A DNA stretch of 64,000 bases from Tubulanus polymorphus (taxonomy: Eukaryota > Nemertea > Palaeonemertea > Tubulaniformes > Tubulanidae). Positions 1-12,300 of this stretch are shown here, piece after piece. Each line of letters opens with the position of its first letter. The first letter of the stretch is position 1. Both the position numbers and the translations under genes were made by a program. The stretch lies in NCBI RefSeq assembly GCF_964204645.1, contig NC_134026.1, positions 16,944,650 through 17,008,649 of the forward strand. Reading direction: 5' to 3'. The notes under the pieces were generated by a model. The model had not been told where the DNA came from. It was given only the letters and a program-made list of their open reading frames with translations, and made no database searches.

Positions 1-208
1 GTCGGCCATCTTGAATCTGACAGGGCCAGTTTTTGGGCTGAAGATGTGTCTAGGGTAGATACATGTGTAACCCAAATATCAAGACATTACCTTGAAGCGC
101 CTTCAAAACTTCCCAAAATAACTGGATTCCGTCTACGGACGGACGGACGGACGACCGACGAAAAGTGAACGCAATAGCCCGCTGGGACTAAAGTCCCAAG
201 TGGGCTAA
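1..208 (-). mobile_element. Family A (Helentron/HINE-like) copy A0, head end, cut by window edge
   Basis: On the minus strand it begins with the family head TTTTAGCCCACTTGGGACTT. The palindrome GGGACTttAGTCCC follows, then the GTCC/ACGG tetranucleotide run (137-152) and the head repeat. It abuts core repeats of the outer copy A1 at about 209, so it may itself be inserted in A1. Confidence 0.7.
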
Positions 209-1036
209 AAATAGTAAGTTACTCTACTATTCGATGCCCCCTGGTGACCATAGGCAAAACCTAATGACCTTGAAACTCACCACAATCATAGCACATGTCA
301 TGAACTACAACTTTGCAATTGATCATGGTAACAAAATATGCCTAGGTACCAATCTAATAAGGAAATACTAAGTTATTCTACTATTCAACGCCCCCTGGTG
401 ACCATATAGAATACTAATGTCCTTAAAACTCACCAAAATCATATGAAGATGTCATGAGCTACAACTTTGCAATTGATTGTGGTAACAAATAGGCTATGCA
501 TAGGTAAAAATATAATATAGAAATGCTAAGTTATTGTATAATTCAACACCCCCTGGTGGCCTTATACAAGAACCAATGACCTCGAAACTCACGAAAATCA
601 TAGAACACATCATGTGCTACAACTTTCCAATTGATTATAGTAACACAATATGCTTAGGTATCAATTGAATGTGGAAAAGCTTTTTCCCACCTACGAATGA
701 GTACTGATGACACCAAGATGGCCGCCAATGGCGTCATAATTGGCCGATCAAAAATGGGCCCACCTGTCTCAGGTATAAAACATTCCTTTCCAAAGAATAC
801 CCATCACAAATTGCAATGAGAAATGGCAAACCAGTAGGAAGCTACAGGACCCAGAATTCCGGCCAAAATTGACATTTTTGGGTAGTAAAAAGGTCATAGG
901 ACGGCCATCTTTAGTCCGATCGACCAAGTTTTTGTCATGCTGATGGTAGGTCACTTGGTAGATTCACAAAGGCCTATATACAAAAGATCAAGGTAATTGA
1001 TCAAAGCGTCTTCAAAGTTTCACTCAAAAACTTCAA
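209..1036 (-). mobile_element. Family A copy A1 (outer), first segment, with core repeats
   Basis: It contains three copies of the roughly 155-bp core unit (boundaries near 228, 388 and 545, each marked by the ccccctggtgacc motif), then the middle section. It breaks off at cttcaa (1031-1036), where copy A2 begins. The continuation is at 2145-2407. Confidence 0.75.
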
Positions 1037-2144
1037 CTAGGGGTCCAGGGACAACATGCCCACTTGGGAAGTGGTTTCCAATGCTCAACAATCTCACAAT
1101 TTCAATATTCAACGCCTCCTGGTGACCATATACAAAAACCAATGACCTTGAAACTCACTACAATCATAGAACTTGTCAGCAGCTACGATTTTGTAATTGA
1201 TTGTGATAAAAAAATATGCCTCGTTACCAATTTAATAGGGAAATACTAAGTAATTCTACTATTCAATGCCCCCTGGTGACCATATGCAAAACCCAATGAC
1301 CTTGAGACTCACCACAATATTAGAACATGTCATAAACTACAACTTTGCAATTGATCATGGTAACAAAATATGCCTAGGTACCAATCTAATAAGGAAATAC
1401 TGAGTTATTCTACTATTCAACACCCCCTGGTGACCATATAGAATAACTAATGTCCTTAAAACTCACCACAATCATAGAGAATGTCATGAGCTACAACTTT
1501 GCTATTGATTGTGGTAACAAAATCTGCTAAGGTATCAATATAATGTGGAAAAACTTTTTCCAACCTACGAATGAATACTGATGATACTAAGATGGCCGCC
1601 AATTGCGTCATAATTGGCCGATCAAAAATACCTGGCTCAGATATAAAACATCCCTTCCTTCAGAATACCTTTCAGAAATTGCAATGAGAAATGGCAAACC
1701 AGTAGGAAGCTACAGGACTCAGAATTTGGGCCAAAATTGACATTTTTGGGCACTAAAAAGGTCATAGGACGGCCATCTTGAGTCCCATCGACCCAATTTT
1801 TCTTATGGTGATGGGTCCTTGGGAGATTCAAATATATACGAAAGATCATGGTAATTGATTTAAGCGTCTTCAAAATTTCCCTCAAAAAGTTCAAAAACTG
1901 TAAAAAGTGCTGATTTTGACGAACAACAATGGCTGCCAGTCGGCCATCTTGATTCTGACAGGGCCAGTTTTTAGGCTGAAGATGTGTCTGGGGTAGATAC
2001 ATGAATAAACCAAATATCAAGACATTAGGCCTTGAAGCGTCTTCAAAACTTCCCAAAATAACTGGATTCCATCTACGGACGCCGGACGAACGAACGAAAA
2101 GTGAACGCAATAGCCCGCTGGAACTAAAGTCCCAAGTGGGCTAA
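1037..2144 (-). mobile_element. Family A copy A2, complete, inserted into A1
   Basis: It is complete: its tail is CTAGGGGTCCAGGG (1037-1050, plus strand) and its head is AAGTGGGCTA (2134-2143). It carries three core units (from about 1107, 1263 and 1418) and two divergent head units. A 12-bp subterminal inverted repeat, GCCCACTTGGGA, is present near both ends. On the minus strand the insertion site is TT|TT with no target duplication, as expected for Helentron-type insertion. The longest open frame inside (1637-2110, minus) matches no protein I know and looks like translated repeat. Confidence 0.8.
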
Positions 2145-2407
2145 AAAGGTGTAAAAAGTGCTGATTTTGGCGAACAACAATGGCTGCCAGTCGGCCATCT
2201 TGATTCTGACAGGGCCAGTTTTTGGGCTGAAGACGTGTCTAGGGTAGATACAGGTATAAACATCAAATCAATAAATATCAAGACATTACATTGAAGCTTC
2301 TTCAAAATTTCCCAAAATAACTGGATTCCGTCTACGGATGGACAGACAGACAATGGACAAAAAGTGAACACAATAGCCCGCTGGGACTCAAGTCCAAGTG
2401 GCCTAAA
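2145..2407 (-). mobile_element. Family A copy A1 (outer), second segment with head
   Basis: It resumes exactly where 209-1036 stopped (gtaaaaagtgctgattttgg follows the ctcaaaaacttcaa of the first segment in the intact copies). It ends with a mutated head hairpin, gtggcctaaaa. Confidence 0.75.
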
Positions 2408-2553
2408 AAGGGCCAAAAACCTAGTTTCTAGTGGCGATATCATAACATAAACCACTGTGCAAACTGAATTCCTCATGACATTCTGAGTATTACACAGTGA
2501 TCTGTGATAAGGTCTAACTGCAGTTTGGGTCACCTATCCACTGGGTGGCGCTA

Positions 2554-3646
2554 CAGGGGCGTAGCCACCTAAAATTCAACGGTGCGACAATCGGGAGCGC
2601 ACATCCAAACGAGCACCGACGGCGCGATATCTTGAATGGGGGTTTGGGAGAAAATTTTGAACATTAAAACATCTGAGATGCGTTCTGATGGCTATGAGAG
2701 CTCATATTTGAATAATTTTTCTGTAGATAATATAATGCCTCTAAGGTTATCTTTGGTCTATGGACTGATCCAGGTGCTTCACCATCCCAGAGCGGTTTCT
2801 GAGTCCTGCTGAACTGGAAGGGCAACTATATCATAGCACAAAACGGGGGACCTTGGGGCACTCCCCCTGAAAATTTTGATTTTTCAAGGCTCTGAGATGC
2901 AATCTTTAAGCATATTTGGGGCATAAAGTCTATCCCCCTTGAAGTTGATTATTTTCATTTAGATTCATTTAGACCATTTTCTATACTACTTCCAGAATAC
3001 TTGCCTGAAATAAACCATTGATGTTAGTACAAGAGCCTGTCAAAATCACGAACTAGAAAAATAGAAGGGCAAACCTGAGTACCCCTCGATACAAGTGGTA
3101 GGCTGGATCTGCCCTTGACCATTTATTGATGAATAGTAAACTAATGTTAGGCCTAGCTTTTATTGTACATCAATACCAGTACTCTCTCGATTTTCTCGGT
3201 TTCCATGTCTCGGCACTTAAGAATTCTTTTGTAAAATCCCTTATCATGGTCCATTTTTCATGAACAAATAACACCTACACAATCAGTGAAATATAGCCTA
3301 ACCAGGAGAATACTGGTTTGAGTCGCTCTAAAGTAATATGAAAAAAGTCTTCTGAATTCGGCAACTTTGATATTGTGAGATCAGGTGCATGGTCCAGATG
3401 TGATACCGTAAACACTATAAACAAAACCTGCTGGAGTCACTGGGTTGGATGTGGCCTCCACCGAAAATCTCAAGTGCAATACCAACGCCTCCGTATAAGC
3501 ACCACTGACATCTTCAAAAGAACTTGATACCCCCCCCCCCCCCCATGTAAATACAGAATAACGTTTATTATGACGTTTAAGCATAGGGTTTTTCAATTAT
3601 TGGTGCAACATATGTCGCAGTTGTCGCACCAGTGGCTACGCCCCTG
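2554..3646. mobile_element. Family B DNA transposon copy B1 (1093 bp, 5-bp TSD)
   Basis: The terminal inverted repeat starts CAGGGGCGTAGCCAC and the right end is GTGGCTACGCCCCTG. The perfect 5-bp target duplication CGCTA lies at 2549-2553 and 3647-3651. The inside is non-coding apart from remnants and holds a 13-15 base poly-C run at 3530-3544. CAG-starting ends with short duplications suggest a hAT-type (possibly the 5-bp-TSD subgroup) nonautonomous element. Confidence 0.85.
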
Positions 3647-3680
3647 CGCTAGTGTTATATAAGAATAGTGTTATGGTAAG

Positions 3681-4896
3681 CAGTCAGGAACACTTTCCAA
3701 AAACGGCTTATTCTGCCAATTTCGGCGTTTTCCGCCAATAACGGCAGAATCAGCCATTTATGGATTACTCAGTTTTAAACTGCTTCTGCCAATTTAGCCG
3801 AAATCGGCGTTTTCTGCCATTTTTGGCTAATTCTTAAATTCTTATACCTGTATTCTATGAAATAAATATATACATACATGTATCCCAAATTGTTTCGAAA
3901 ATGTTTGTTGTATTTTGAAATGAGTCTAGATACAGCTGTATCGATTTTGAGTTGTAACGTCATCGGCCACCAATTCATTCAATCACTATCCATCACAAGA
4001 ATCCATCAATTAGCTTGGAGGCATCGAAGATGTTAATTACCTTCAATTAACCAACATCATATGCAGTCCAATATATCCCTCAACCATTCTATGCTTTATT
4101 AGGCAAGATAAGACCATGGGCAAAACTTAAAACTAGATTTTTGATACACTAGTTTATACATCCATGATTGATTTGTCTTATGAGAATGATAATTATAATA
4201 ATAATAATTTTATTTTTATTTTTAACATATAATATTTACACATCCGTTCACCTCAGCAAATTAATTATTTTATTCCGAAAAAAGTACCGTGTAGACACTA
4301 GGGGAAACGTCTAAGTGGGTGGGGGAATCCTCATATATAACAAGTGGACTGCCAATAATGGCTTAATAGTTTATGATTATAAAACTAACTATGCCAAAAA
4401 CGGCGGAATACGCCAGAAATGGCGAATGTTTTTATGTGTACCCATGGCAACGTTTACTTGAAAACTTTATAATAGTTTTTAAAACTAGTTCTCAAATTTA
4501 TTTTTGACAAAAATCATGATTAATAAACTTGTTTCATAATGTAGTAGTTTTGAGAGTTTTCCCGGAGTTTTTGGGCTTCATATGACGTAATCATTTAGAA
4601 AAACGTAAATTTGACCACTTTACCTAGCTCAAAAATTTCCATCCTAGCGTCATATGAAAGCTTATCGTCTGCTCGAGATTATGACGTGATCGGCAACATG
4701 CGCTAATTGAATCGGAAGTGCGCAAAAAACTTTAAAGCAAAACTCGAAACTTAGTGAGCTGAAACTGGCTGATTAAGCCATAAACGACTGTGAAAGTTTC
4801 AAAACTGAGTGATCCATAAACGGCTGATTCTGCCGTAATTGGCGGAAAACGCCGAAATTGGCAGAATAAGCCGTTTTTGGAAAGTGTTCCTGACTG
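3681..4896. mobile_element. Family D DNA transposon with ~100-bp inverted ends (1216 bp, 5-bp TSD)
   Basis: The ends are CAGTCAGGAACACTTTCC and its reverse complement. The inverted arms extend about 100 bp (3681-3782 and 4795-4896) and contain repeated ctgccaatttcggcg / ttttccgcc motifs. The perfect 5-bp duplication GTAAG lies at 3676-3680 and 4897-4901. No transposase is seen. It sits 29 bp from copy B1's right TSD. Confidence 0.85.
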
Positions 4897-4901
4897 GTAA
4901 G

Positions 4902-6181
4902 GTTAGGTACATAACCATAAGGGTCACCTAAACTGCAGTCACTCCAAGGACTGTCAAAATACTCCAAATCAAAAATAAATACATAGGCCTACTCAATATC
5001 TATATTTGATCTAGATTATTTTTTTGACTGGAAGCCTTGAGTCCTAGAGTGGAACACAACTATGCAGTGCGCGGTCCTTTTTTCATAGCCATTTCTGTTT
5101 TCTCTAGATGGAATCAATTCCTTTTTAGATTCATTTTTCATTTTCATCCCATGGCGATGAACTAAGTTAGAAGACCTGTTCCTCAAAAAAGATGAATAAA
5201 GTTTTAATTGAATTGAATTGACTGGTGACACTGTCACTAGTCAATAATACAAAAACTAGTGCTTGGGGCTTTTCTTGATGATTGGGTTCCACCTGCTAGA
5301 GACAAGCCTACAGGTGGATTTTATACCGTATTATCATCGGCAACAGTCCACATTAAAGGCGTTTGGCATCGGGAAGAAATGCGCGTAATTTCCCGTATTT
5401 CATTTTGAAAACGCACAGCATCTATGGTCGCCATTTGTAAACAACTGATTTATCAGTGGGGGAGAACAACGGAATAGCGCAAAGTTACTTCTCATTTATT
5501 TCTAGAGGGGAAGCAGGTCTAATAGGTTTAACTGGTTGCTGTAATATTTCATCGCAAATAATTCCCCCACCTCTGTCCGACAAAGACGATTTCCCCTGAA
5601 TTAATAGTTAACCCTTTTTCGATGAGTCTTTTGAAAAAGAGGCTTCTGGGAAATTGAAATGAATTTCTTAAAGGAAGTATAAGATTATACCCCTGTGTCC
5701 TGGAATAGATCAATCTACTGCTTCAAGATCTCCCTTCGATAAAAACATTTTACATGCCATCCGATCCTGTACACTGCCGGGCCTGATGTCTAAAAAATTG
5801 TCAATTCAGTAATATTTCCGTATCGTATCGTTATTAGCTAAACACTATTTTATGTTGCTCTCATTAAGATTGGCTATGGGTAGTAGCTATTTAGCTCAAT
5901 ATGTTGTGTGGTGTTTTCATGCGCACGATTGTCTTATTCATTGTTTTCAACATGGAGCTCTTCGGCGTCCGAAAAATGTGGGGGTACCAGACTGAATAAG
6001 TAGGCTCCAGTCAGGTTTCTTCCATCAGGTCCTTATGGACTCACTAGAACGAACAAGTTGAAGTGTATAGTTTTGTTCGAGCGTTTCTAGTCGAGAGAGT
6101 ATTTTACGTTGGCAGCTAGCCAGAGCTAATCATCGATCCAAAATAAGTTTCCAGATCCCCCAATTATGCTTAATTACCTGA
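4902..6181. other. 5' flanking region of SSBP, mostly unexplained
   Basis: No gene is recognised. At 5184-5220 an A/T-rich string with repeated aattg units (ttttaattgaattgaattg) resembles the 3' tail of an L2/CR1-like LINE or its SINE. The rest, towards the CpG-richer promoter, is unique-looking DNA that may hold enhancers. Confidence 0.35.
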
Positions 6182-6300
6182 CCAATGAGAGACCGGTACG
6201 AGCTGGAGCTCCTCTTGACGTCACCATAGCGACGAGGTCAGTGTCGTCCTCTTGATGGCTTGACAGGTGCGTGACAGTAGAGAGGATTTCTACTAAAAGC
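6182..6300 (+). promoter_or_regulatory. Proximal promoter / 5' UTR of SSBP with CCAAT box and CRE
   Basis: A CCAAT box lies at 6182-6186 and a full palindromic cAMP-response element, TGACGTCA, at 6216-6223, 78 bp upstream of the ATG. A two-codon upstream ORF (ATG GCT TGA, 6255-6263) sits in the probable leader. No TATA box is obvious. The transcription start is not determined. CpG appears more frequent from about 5930 onward than in the introns. Confidence 0.5.
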
Positions 6301-6356
6301 ATGTACGCGAAGGGGAAAGGGTCTACTGTGCCCTCCGATGCTCAAGCCAGAGAAAA
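6301..6356 (+). CDS. SSBP3: SSBP exon 1: start codon and N-terminus
   Basis: It encodes residues 1-19, [19 protein letters not shown], with the last Lys codon split (two bases here). This is the conserved SSBP N-terminus that leads into the LisH helix. The start is fixed because MYAKGKG is the family start and an in-frame TGA lies upstream at 6253-6255 with no ATG between. The context is AAAAGCATGT. The donor is gtgagt at 6357. Confidence 0.96.
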
Positions 6357-9300
6357 GTGAGTACATAAACGACCCAAATTATCTAGTAGGCCTCCGAAAC
6401 AGCCTTCGGTTGAAATTAAGATATTTCAATCTTGGTCTGAATTTGTTGTTCGGTGCAAAAAGAAGCCCTTTCAACATCAATATCCGATGCATATGGCGCT
6501 GTTCCGTGTAGACCCCTCCGTAAAAACCAATCATAAATATCGTTTAACCCTGATATAATCGTTGGTTTCGCTTCGCCGATTAAACCACTCGTGACTGTTT
6601 ATGGCGAAAGTATGAACCGTCACCGATCCCGAATTATTGCACCCTGATAAAGGAAAAAACTATGAGTTCTCGCTGTATTTTGGCCCATGCTTGCGAGATA
6701 TAAATAATGGCGGCGGCCATCATTCCATCGTTCCGTTCTATTGTACGTAATACACAACATAGAAGAGCAGCCAGATTCATTCGCTAAACTTCGTTTTACA
6801 GGTTAGCATTATACGTTTATGAATATTTACTACATGTTGGAGCTCAGAAAAGTGCACAAACATTTCTATCAGAGGTAAGAGAAAGATTCTTGTATAATTT
6901 GGACATCCAAGTCAATGCTGTCCAATGACGTACAGTGCTGCACCCTATTATTATATAAAGCCGTTGTATGTTTTGGAAAACGTTTTGAAATCTCAATTTC
7001 AACAACTTTCATTTAGGTTATAGCTGAACTTTTGTCTGCTGGGCTCAAGTGCATATTATCCGCACCTTGCATGATCTATGCAATCTATTGACTATTGAAT
7101 TACAAAACACTATTCCAGGCTCTACGTCTCTAAGAATCCAATGCAATGATCTGTATACCGTATATTCACTATAATCTGGATTTTTGGCCTGATTTTTAAC
7201 TCAGGATTGTCATATTGGATTTGGTTATCCTAATGCAGACATGACACAAATTCTTACTGAAACGATGTGATGGTAAACAGTGCATTACGACAACATTTAT
7301 CGCATTTCAGTCAACTGGCACTGTAGTTACTAATGCTAACCGAATTGTTTGATATCATAGTTAAAACGATAAGAAAATATCATTTTCCTGTATCGAATCG
7401 AGTGGATCGTGAAACATCATCTTAGCTAATATTTTTGACGAAACTCCCATTTATGCAGGTTAGCAATTTAGATTTACCAATGCCATCCAGTGCAATCGTG
7501 ATGATGTCGAGACAAAAACTATCAAGTGGAGCGAGATTAAACCAATGTGCACTGAATCCCTGATGACATTCTAATTTTGAATTGTGATCTTCAATGTAAT
7601 TGAATGATGCATTTATAAGAGGTGTGGATCTGCACTTTTTTACCGTCAGCTGGCTCCGAAGAAGGTGAAATGGACATTTTTCTAGTGACCAGGTTCTTGA
7701 GAATATGATATCAAAGCAGTGGAAAACATTCTTGAGCTTTTCTAACCTTGAGAAACCAGACTGTGGTTAGGTTATAGATCCGATACAAACCACATCCAGG
7801 AATGGGAGGTTATTTTTCAATGAAAATTTCATCAGTCAATTCTACTGATGAGTACCCTAACTTGTCTCCTATTTCTTACTGCAGGATATTTTAAGGCCTA
7901 TAGGGTTTAAGCCATTTGGGACACCTATCGCCTTCATTCTGTGCCCTTCATTTTAAAGTCTAATTAGACTCGTCATTGGGCAACAATACGACATATGAGG
8001 TTGATAAATGATTTGATTTTAAAATAGAAACAAAATCTGTGAGTATGTGCATATATTTTCGTCATTCAGTCCAAGTTAATTGATATATGAATGACTACAG
8101 CACTTTGTGTAAACAGGCACCTTGTAATCGTTGTACCTGTTGATCTTTCTAAACCATCATTATGCTGGAAGCCATATCTCAATCTAAAATTTTATTCGTA
8201 GTTCAGTAATATACTCTAATTGGTACGGCTTGAGTTTCATTACCTTTTATGAAGTAGTATTCAAATAAACAAGATTAAATCTCAAAGCAGCAAAAATATC
8301 AAATTCAATCTGATCTTATTCAGCTAACAAACCCAATTCAATTTTATTTAGTATGAATCGTGAGTCAAAATCAACATGAAGTTCAACTGCTAGATACACT
8401 GTCAACACTTGTTGAAAAATGCGAGAAATATTATTCATTGGCTCCTCTGGAAATGTTATTCTATATCAGCTGGTCCGTAGAGCATTCTTTGTTACATAGT
8501 TCTTCAATGTATGACATCAATACTGAAGCTTCAGGGCCCATGAGCCTCATCCTTTAACTGATTTTCGTAAAGTTTTCAAGATGTTTTCTGCTCTTTAAAT
8601 GTCGTAAGTGACAAGCTAAACGTCAGCGGGAAAGATGTATGTAACCTTGATTTTATTTGTTGTCAGAGGGCAAATACAGAGACCCCAATTTCGGAAATGA
8701 GGTTTTTTCGGTCTGCCTCCGAAACTTTAGGTGCCATTTTACCATGACTTTTTAGTCCTTGAATAGACGCTTCGAATGATGTATCATTTAACTTCATACC
8801 ACACTTAATCTCTGGTAGTGCCTCTCAAAAAACAACAGGGACAATGAGGACCCTGTGCCACCAGCTATCCCGCTAGATGGCGTGCGTAACAGTGCGATAA
8901 CCTCGTCAAAATCTAGTTCATTTTCAATGAACTTTCATCTAGATTTTTAGCTTCCCTCGTCAGAAATTAGGCAAATCACTCATATTTAAGGTGGTTTTTA
9001 CTGATCACCATTCAAAGAATTCGAGAAATTATGGATAGACTTTAATTGAATATGAGAAGAATCCAGGAGTTGCTGTCTGAGTGCACACTAGCGAACTTGG
9101 TGAATCCTCGCTGCATCCTCGCTTGCCTCAAGTGGAATCCTCGATTGCCACAGTCGAACGTAGAGTCCTCATTAGTACAGCAGCGAGTCAATTCAATTTA
9201 GTTTATTGCAGTGCAATATGTGGTAACCATTATTGGCTCCTTACGATAAAGAGGAAGAAAAGAAAACAAGAATTAAGTGTCAAAACCAAGAATTACAAAA

Positions 9301-12300
9301 CATGCCTCATTCAGTGATATATTCAACAGCGCATTCAAACTTGCAGTATTAATAGTACAGTTGGTAAAACTGGCTTGAAACCGTGTAGTCCTAACATCAA
9401 CATTATTCAACATTATTTCAATGAGAATGTTTTTAGGCCAGCCGTAGGCTGAGCCTATTACTATACAAATGGAGCGAATTTGAATGACATCGTTTCCAGA
9501 GCAAAGGCTCTTTGACTGCGCAACGGAGGATGTATTCATCCAAATCATTCATTAGAGTGTTATCCATTCTCCAACCCCCATGAAGCTGAATTTTGAAAAA
9601 AAGACCTTGCTGAAATTTGTATGAGCTTTTTCGCGAAAATCTGAACGCAAAAATATTTGTTTTAAAAAGCCAATCAGCAAAGACTCCGCTGTGATTGGTT
9701 TAGCCGCAGAGATCAGCAGGTGTTCACGTGAACCCATGGTATCTTCTACCGTTTTACTTCTGGGTGTTATTTTAAGATCTAAAATTGCATTTCAAGATCG
9801 ATTTCTGTGAAATCTGAATTGACTTTGTTTTTGGGAGGGATATTTTCATTTGCACTTACAGAAAATATTGACAATTATGCCAGGAAAATAGCTCTTCTTA
9901 AATCGGATGGATGACCTTGATATGCTAATTAGCCATGTGCTCAAACTGCAAATTCAATCAAATTTTATTCTGCAAAAAAAATTCAATTCAATTTTACTGT
10001 ATTGCACAAATTGAATATCAAATCCAATTCAATTTTGTTGAAAATACATTTTGATCGATAGTCGATTACTACCTATACAGCCATTTCCATCATTAAACTT
10101 TGAAGTTTGAATAGAATAATAGTAGTTAATGACCTATTGAATTAGTATATATTTGGACTGATAGGATCTGTGTCTCTATAAAAATGTCTATCTATACTGC
10201 TTACCCAGAAGTTTTCAATAACCTTCGAAATCTTTTTCCAACTTGGTGTCGCTTTCGACAGATGTCTATATCCCTTTACCAATAATAGGCCGATTTTGAT
10301 TTTACTTGGTAGACTGGTACTTGAATCAAAAACCACTCGAAAGATACCCTATCAGATTAGTTCATACTCCATCCACTGGGAGGTGCTTACGATTAGTTCA
10401 TACCCCTTTCACTGGGAGGCACTAGTAAAATGCCTGAAAGTTATATAATTGAACTTATCATTACCAGATTTGGTACTAGATCCATATTTTCGGCAAGCTT
10501 ACAATTATTTGAAAAAATTTGTGCATATGATAACAAGCCAATTTGCAAAAACTCTTTATCACTTTATTCAGTCATTTGATTTTTCATTGTATTCATCTCC
10601 CAGTTATGGTGAGCATTTTGTTGGAACACCCATTTGCTGAATAGCCAGATTCCGTCATCAAATATCCTAAACCTCAATAATGTGATCGAAGAAAATGTTT
10701 GCATCATCTGTAATTATGCATTCTATTGTAGCATCTACAGGCCTCATCCAATGCAGATAGCACATTTCATGATTTGGTGGGTCTGAATTTTCGGCTCTGT
10801 AATGTTGATTATTTGCTGTCGACTGTTTTTAAGTTTCCTTATTTACCTGGCATGAAATTTTGCCTTTGGATGAATTGTATTGAATGTCTTGTATGATTGT
10901 ATGTGATCAGAATTGGCCATTTCTTGCATTTGTATATTTCCAAATGTTGAAACGTACATCCTTATTTCACTATTTCCCTGGCTATCAGCAAATGTCTGTT
11001 AAGAACAATCCTCCTGTGCAGGGATTTGAACCAGATGAAATCATCCGAAATTAAACTGTGTCATATCACACTAGTTTAGCAGTTAATTATTGTCATTAAA
11101 ACAAATAGCCGACTCTAATAGATTGCCATCTCCTGTGATAGGGAGCAGACCACCAGATGACATGACCGTCAGCTTTAATTTGTCAGAAGTTCTTCATTTT
11201 CAATCAACTTGGACTTGGATATTTAGACTTCTGAAATCAAACTTTATCATACAAGACACGAATAAGAATGACATTTGCTCCTGGTATGACATTCTGCCTC
11301 GTCTGTCGGTATAGGCCTAGTTTAAAGTGGATTCAATTTAATTTGAAATCTAGAAGAAATCCAAGTGCGGATTGGCAAAACTAGGAGTGCCTCGCAGATT
11401 CCTCAATTGTCATATAGCGTGACAGTTCATTAGATTTGAATCCCTGGTTGGGAGGATATAGGCATCAAACATGGAGTCGCAATTCGAATATGAATTATAC
11501 ATTGTTTTTACTAATTTTTGAGAAATGTATGTTGCAATTTCTAATGGTAGGTTAAAAGAAAATTGATCTAACCAAAGAAAGTGCATGATATAGCACAATG
11601 TTTTTGGCTCATTTTCATTTAACTGATGATTAGATTGGTTTATCTCCCATTGGTTTGCTTTTACATCACTTAACTTGTGTTCAAAAGTTGCTTTTTGTAT
11701 AGTAGGCTGCTCATTGGCTTTGTTATCATTAACAGTAACATTGTGTAATGTTTTAAAAGTTAAAAATGCTGTTCAAATTTATTAGAATCTTCATGGTTCA
11801 TGAAAGTGTGCTGAAATTAACTAATTCATAACCAGTTAGTCATATGAAATGCATTGGAGACAATAAGTTGCCTGCAATGATACTAAGTTAATGTCTATGA
11901 CGGACTAGGGGAATTCCATCAGCAATTTTTCAAGGGTGTCTGAGTTGATTTTTCATCTCAATGATTTTATGTTTATTTCAGATAAGATGGGAAAAGAATA
12001 TAACATTAGGCGAGCCCCCTGGATTTTTACATTCGTGGTGGTGGTAAGTCCTTAGCTTTTTCTGTTTTTTCTTAAAAATAGTTCCTCACCTTAAAAAATG
12101 AATGGATTATAAGAATTGTCAACAACCTTCTAGAATTGTGGGGGGAAATTCAGTTAGCATAATTTTTTTTCTACAGGGGCCGTTTTTGCTGCTTAGTGAA
12201 GATGTACACTATTTATCCGAGTTATATTTAGTGTCTTTATAAATCGCCAACTGCAACTGGGTCCAGGATCGTAACTCTTAACCCAATATATCCAATTTTC

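Larger units (their letters stand above)
6875..11981 (+). other. Intron 2
   Basis: This 5.1-kb intron contains a diverged family E MITE (about 8838-9180), aattcaattcaa-rich stretches (8335-8350, 9950-10040) and a 37-bp tandem duplication (10354-10427). I see no exon or other structure in the remainder. Confidence 0.6.

Noticed and set aside
1637-2110. 157-codon minus-strand ORF, the longest in the window
   Set aside because: It lies wholly in family A element A2. Similar but broken frames recur in other copies, and the peptide mirrors the two repeat units of the element. No protein family is recognised.
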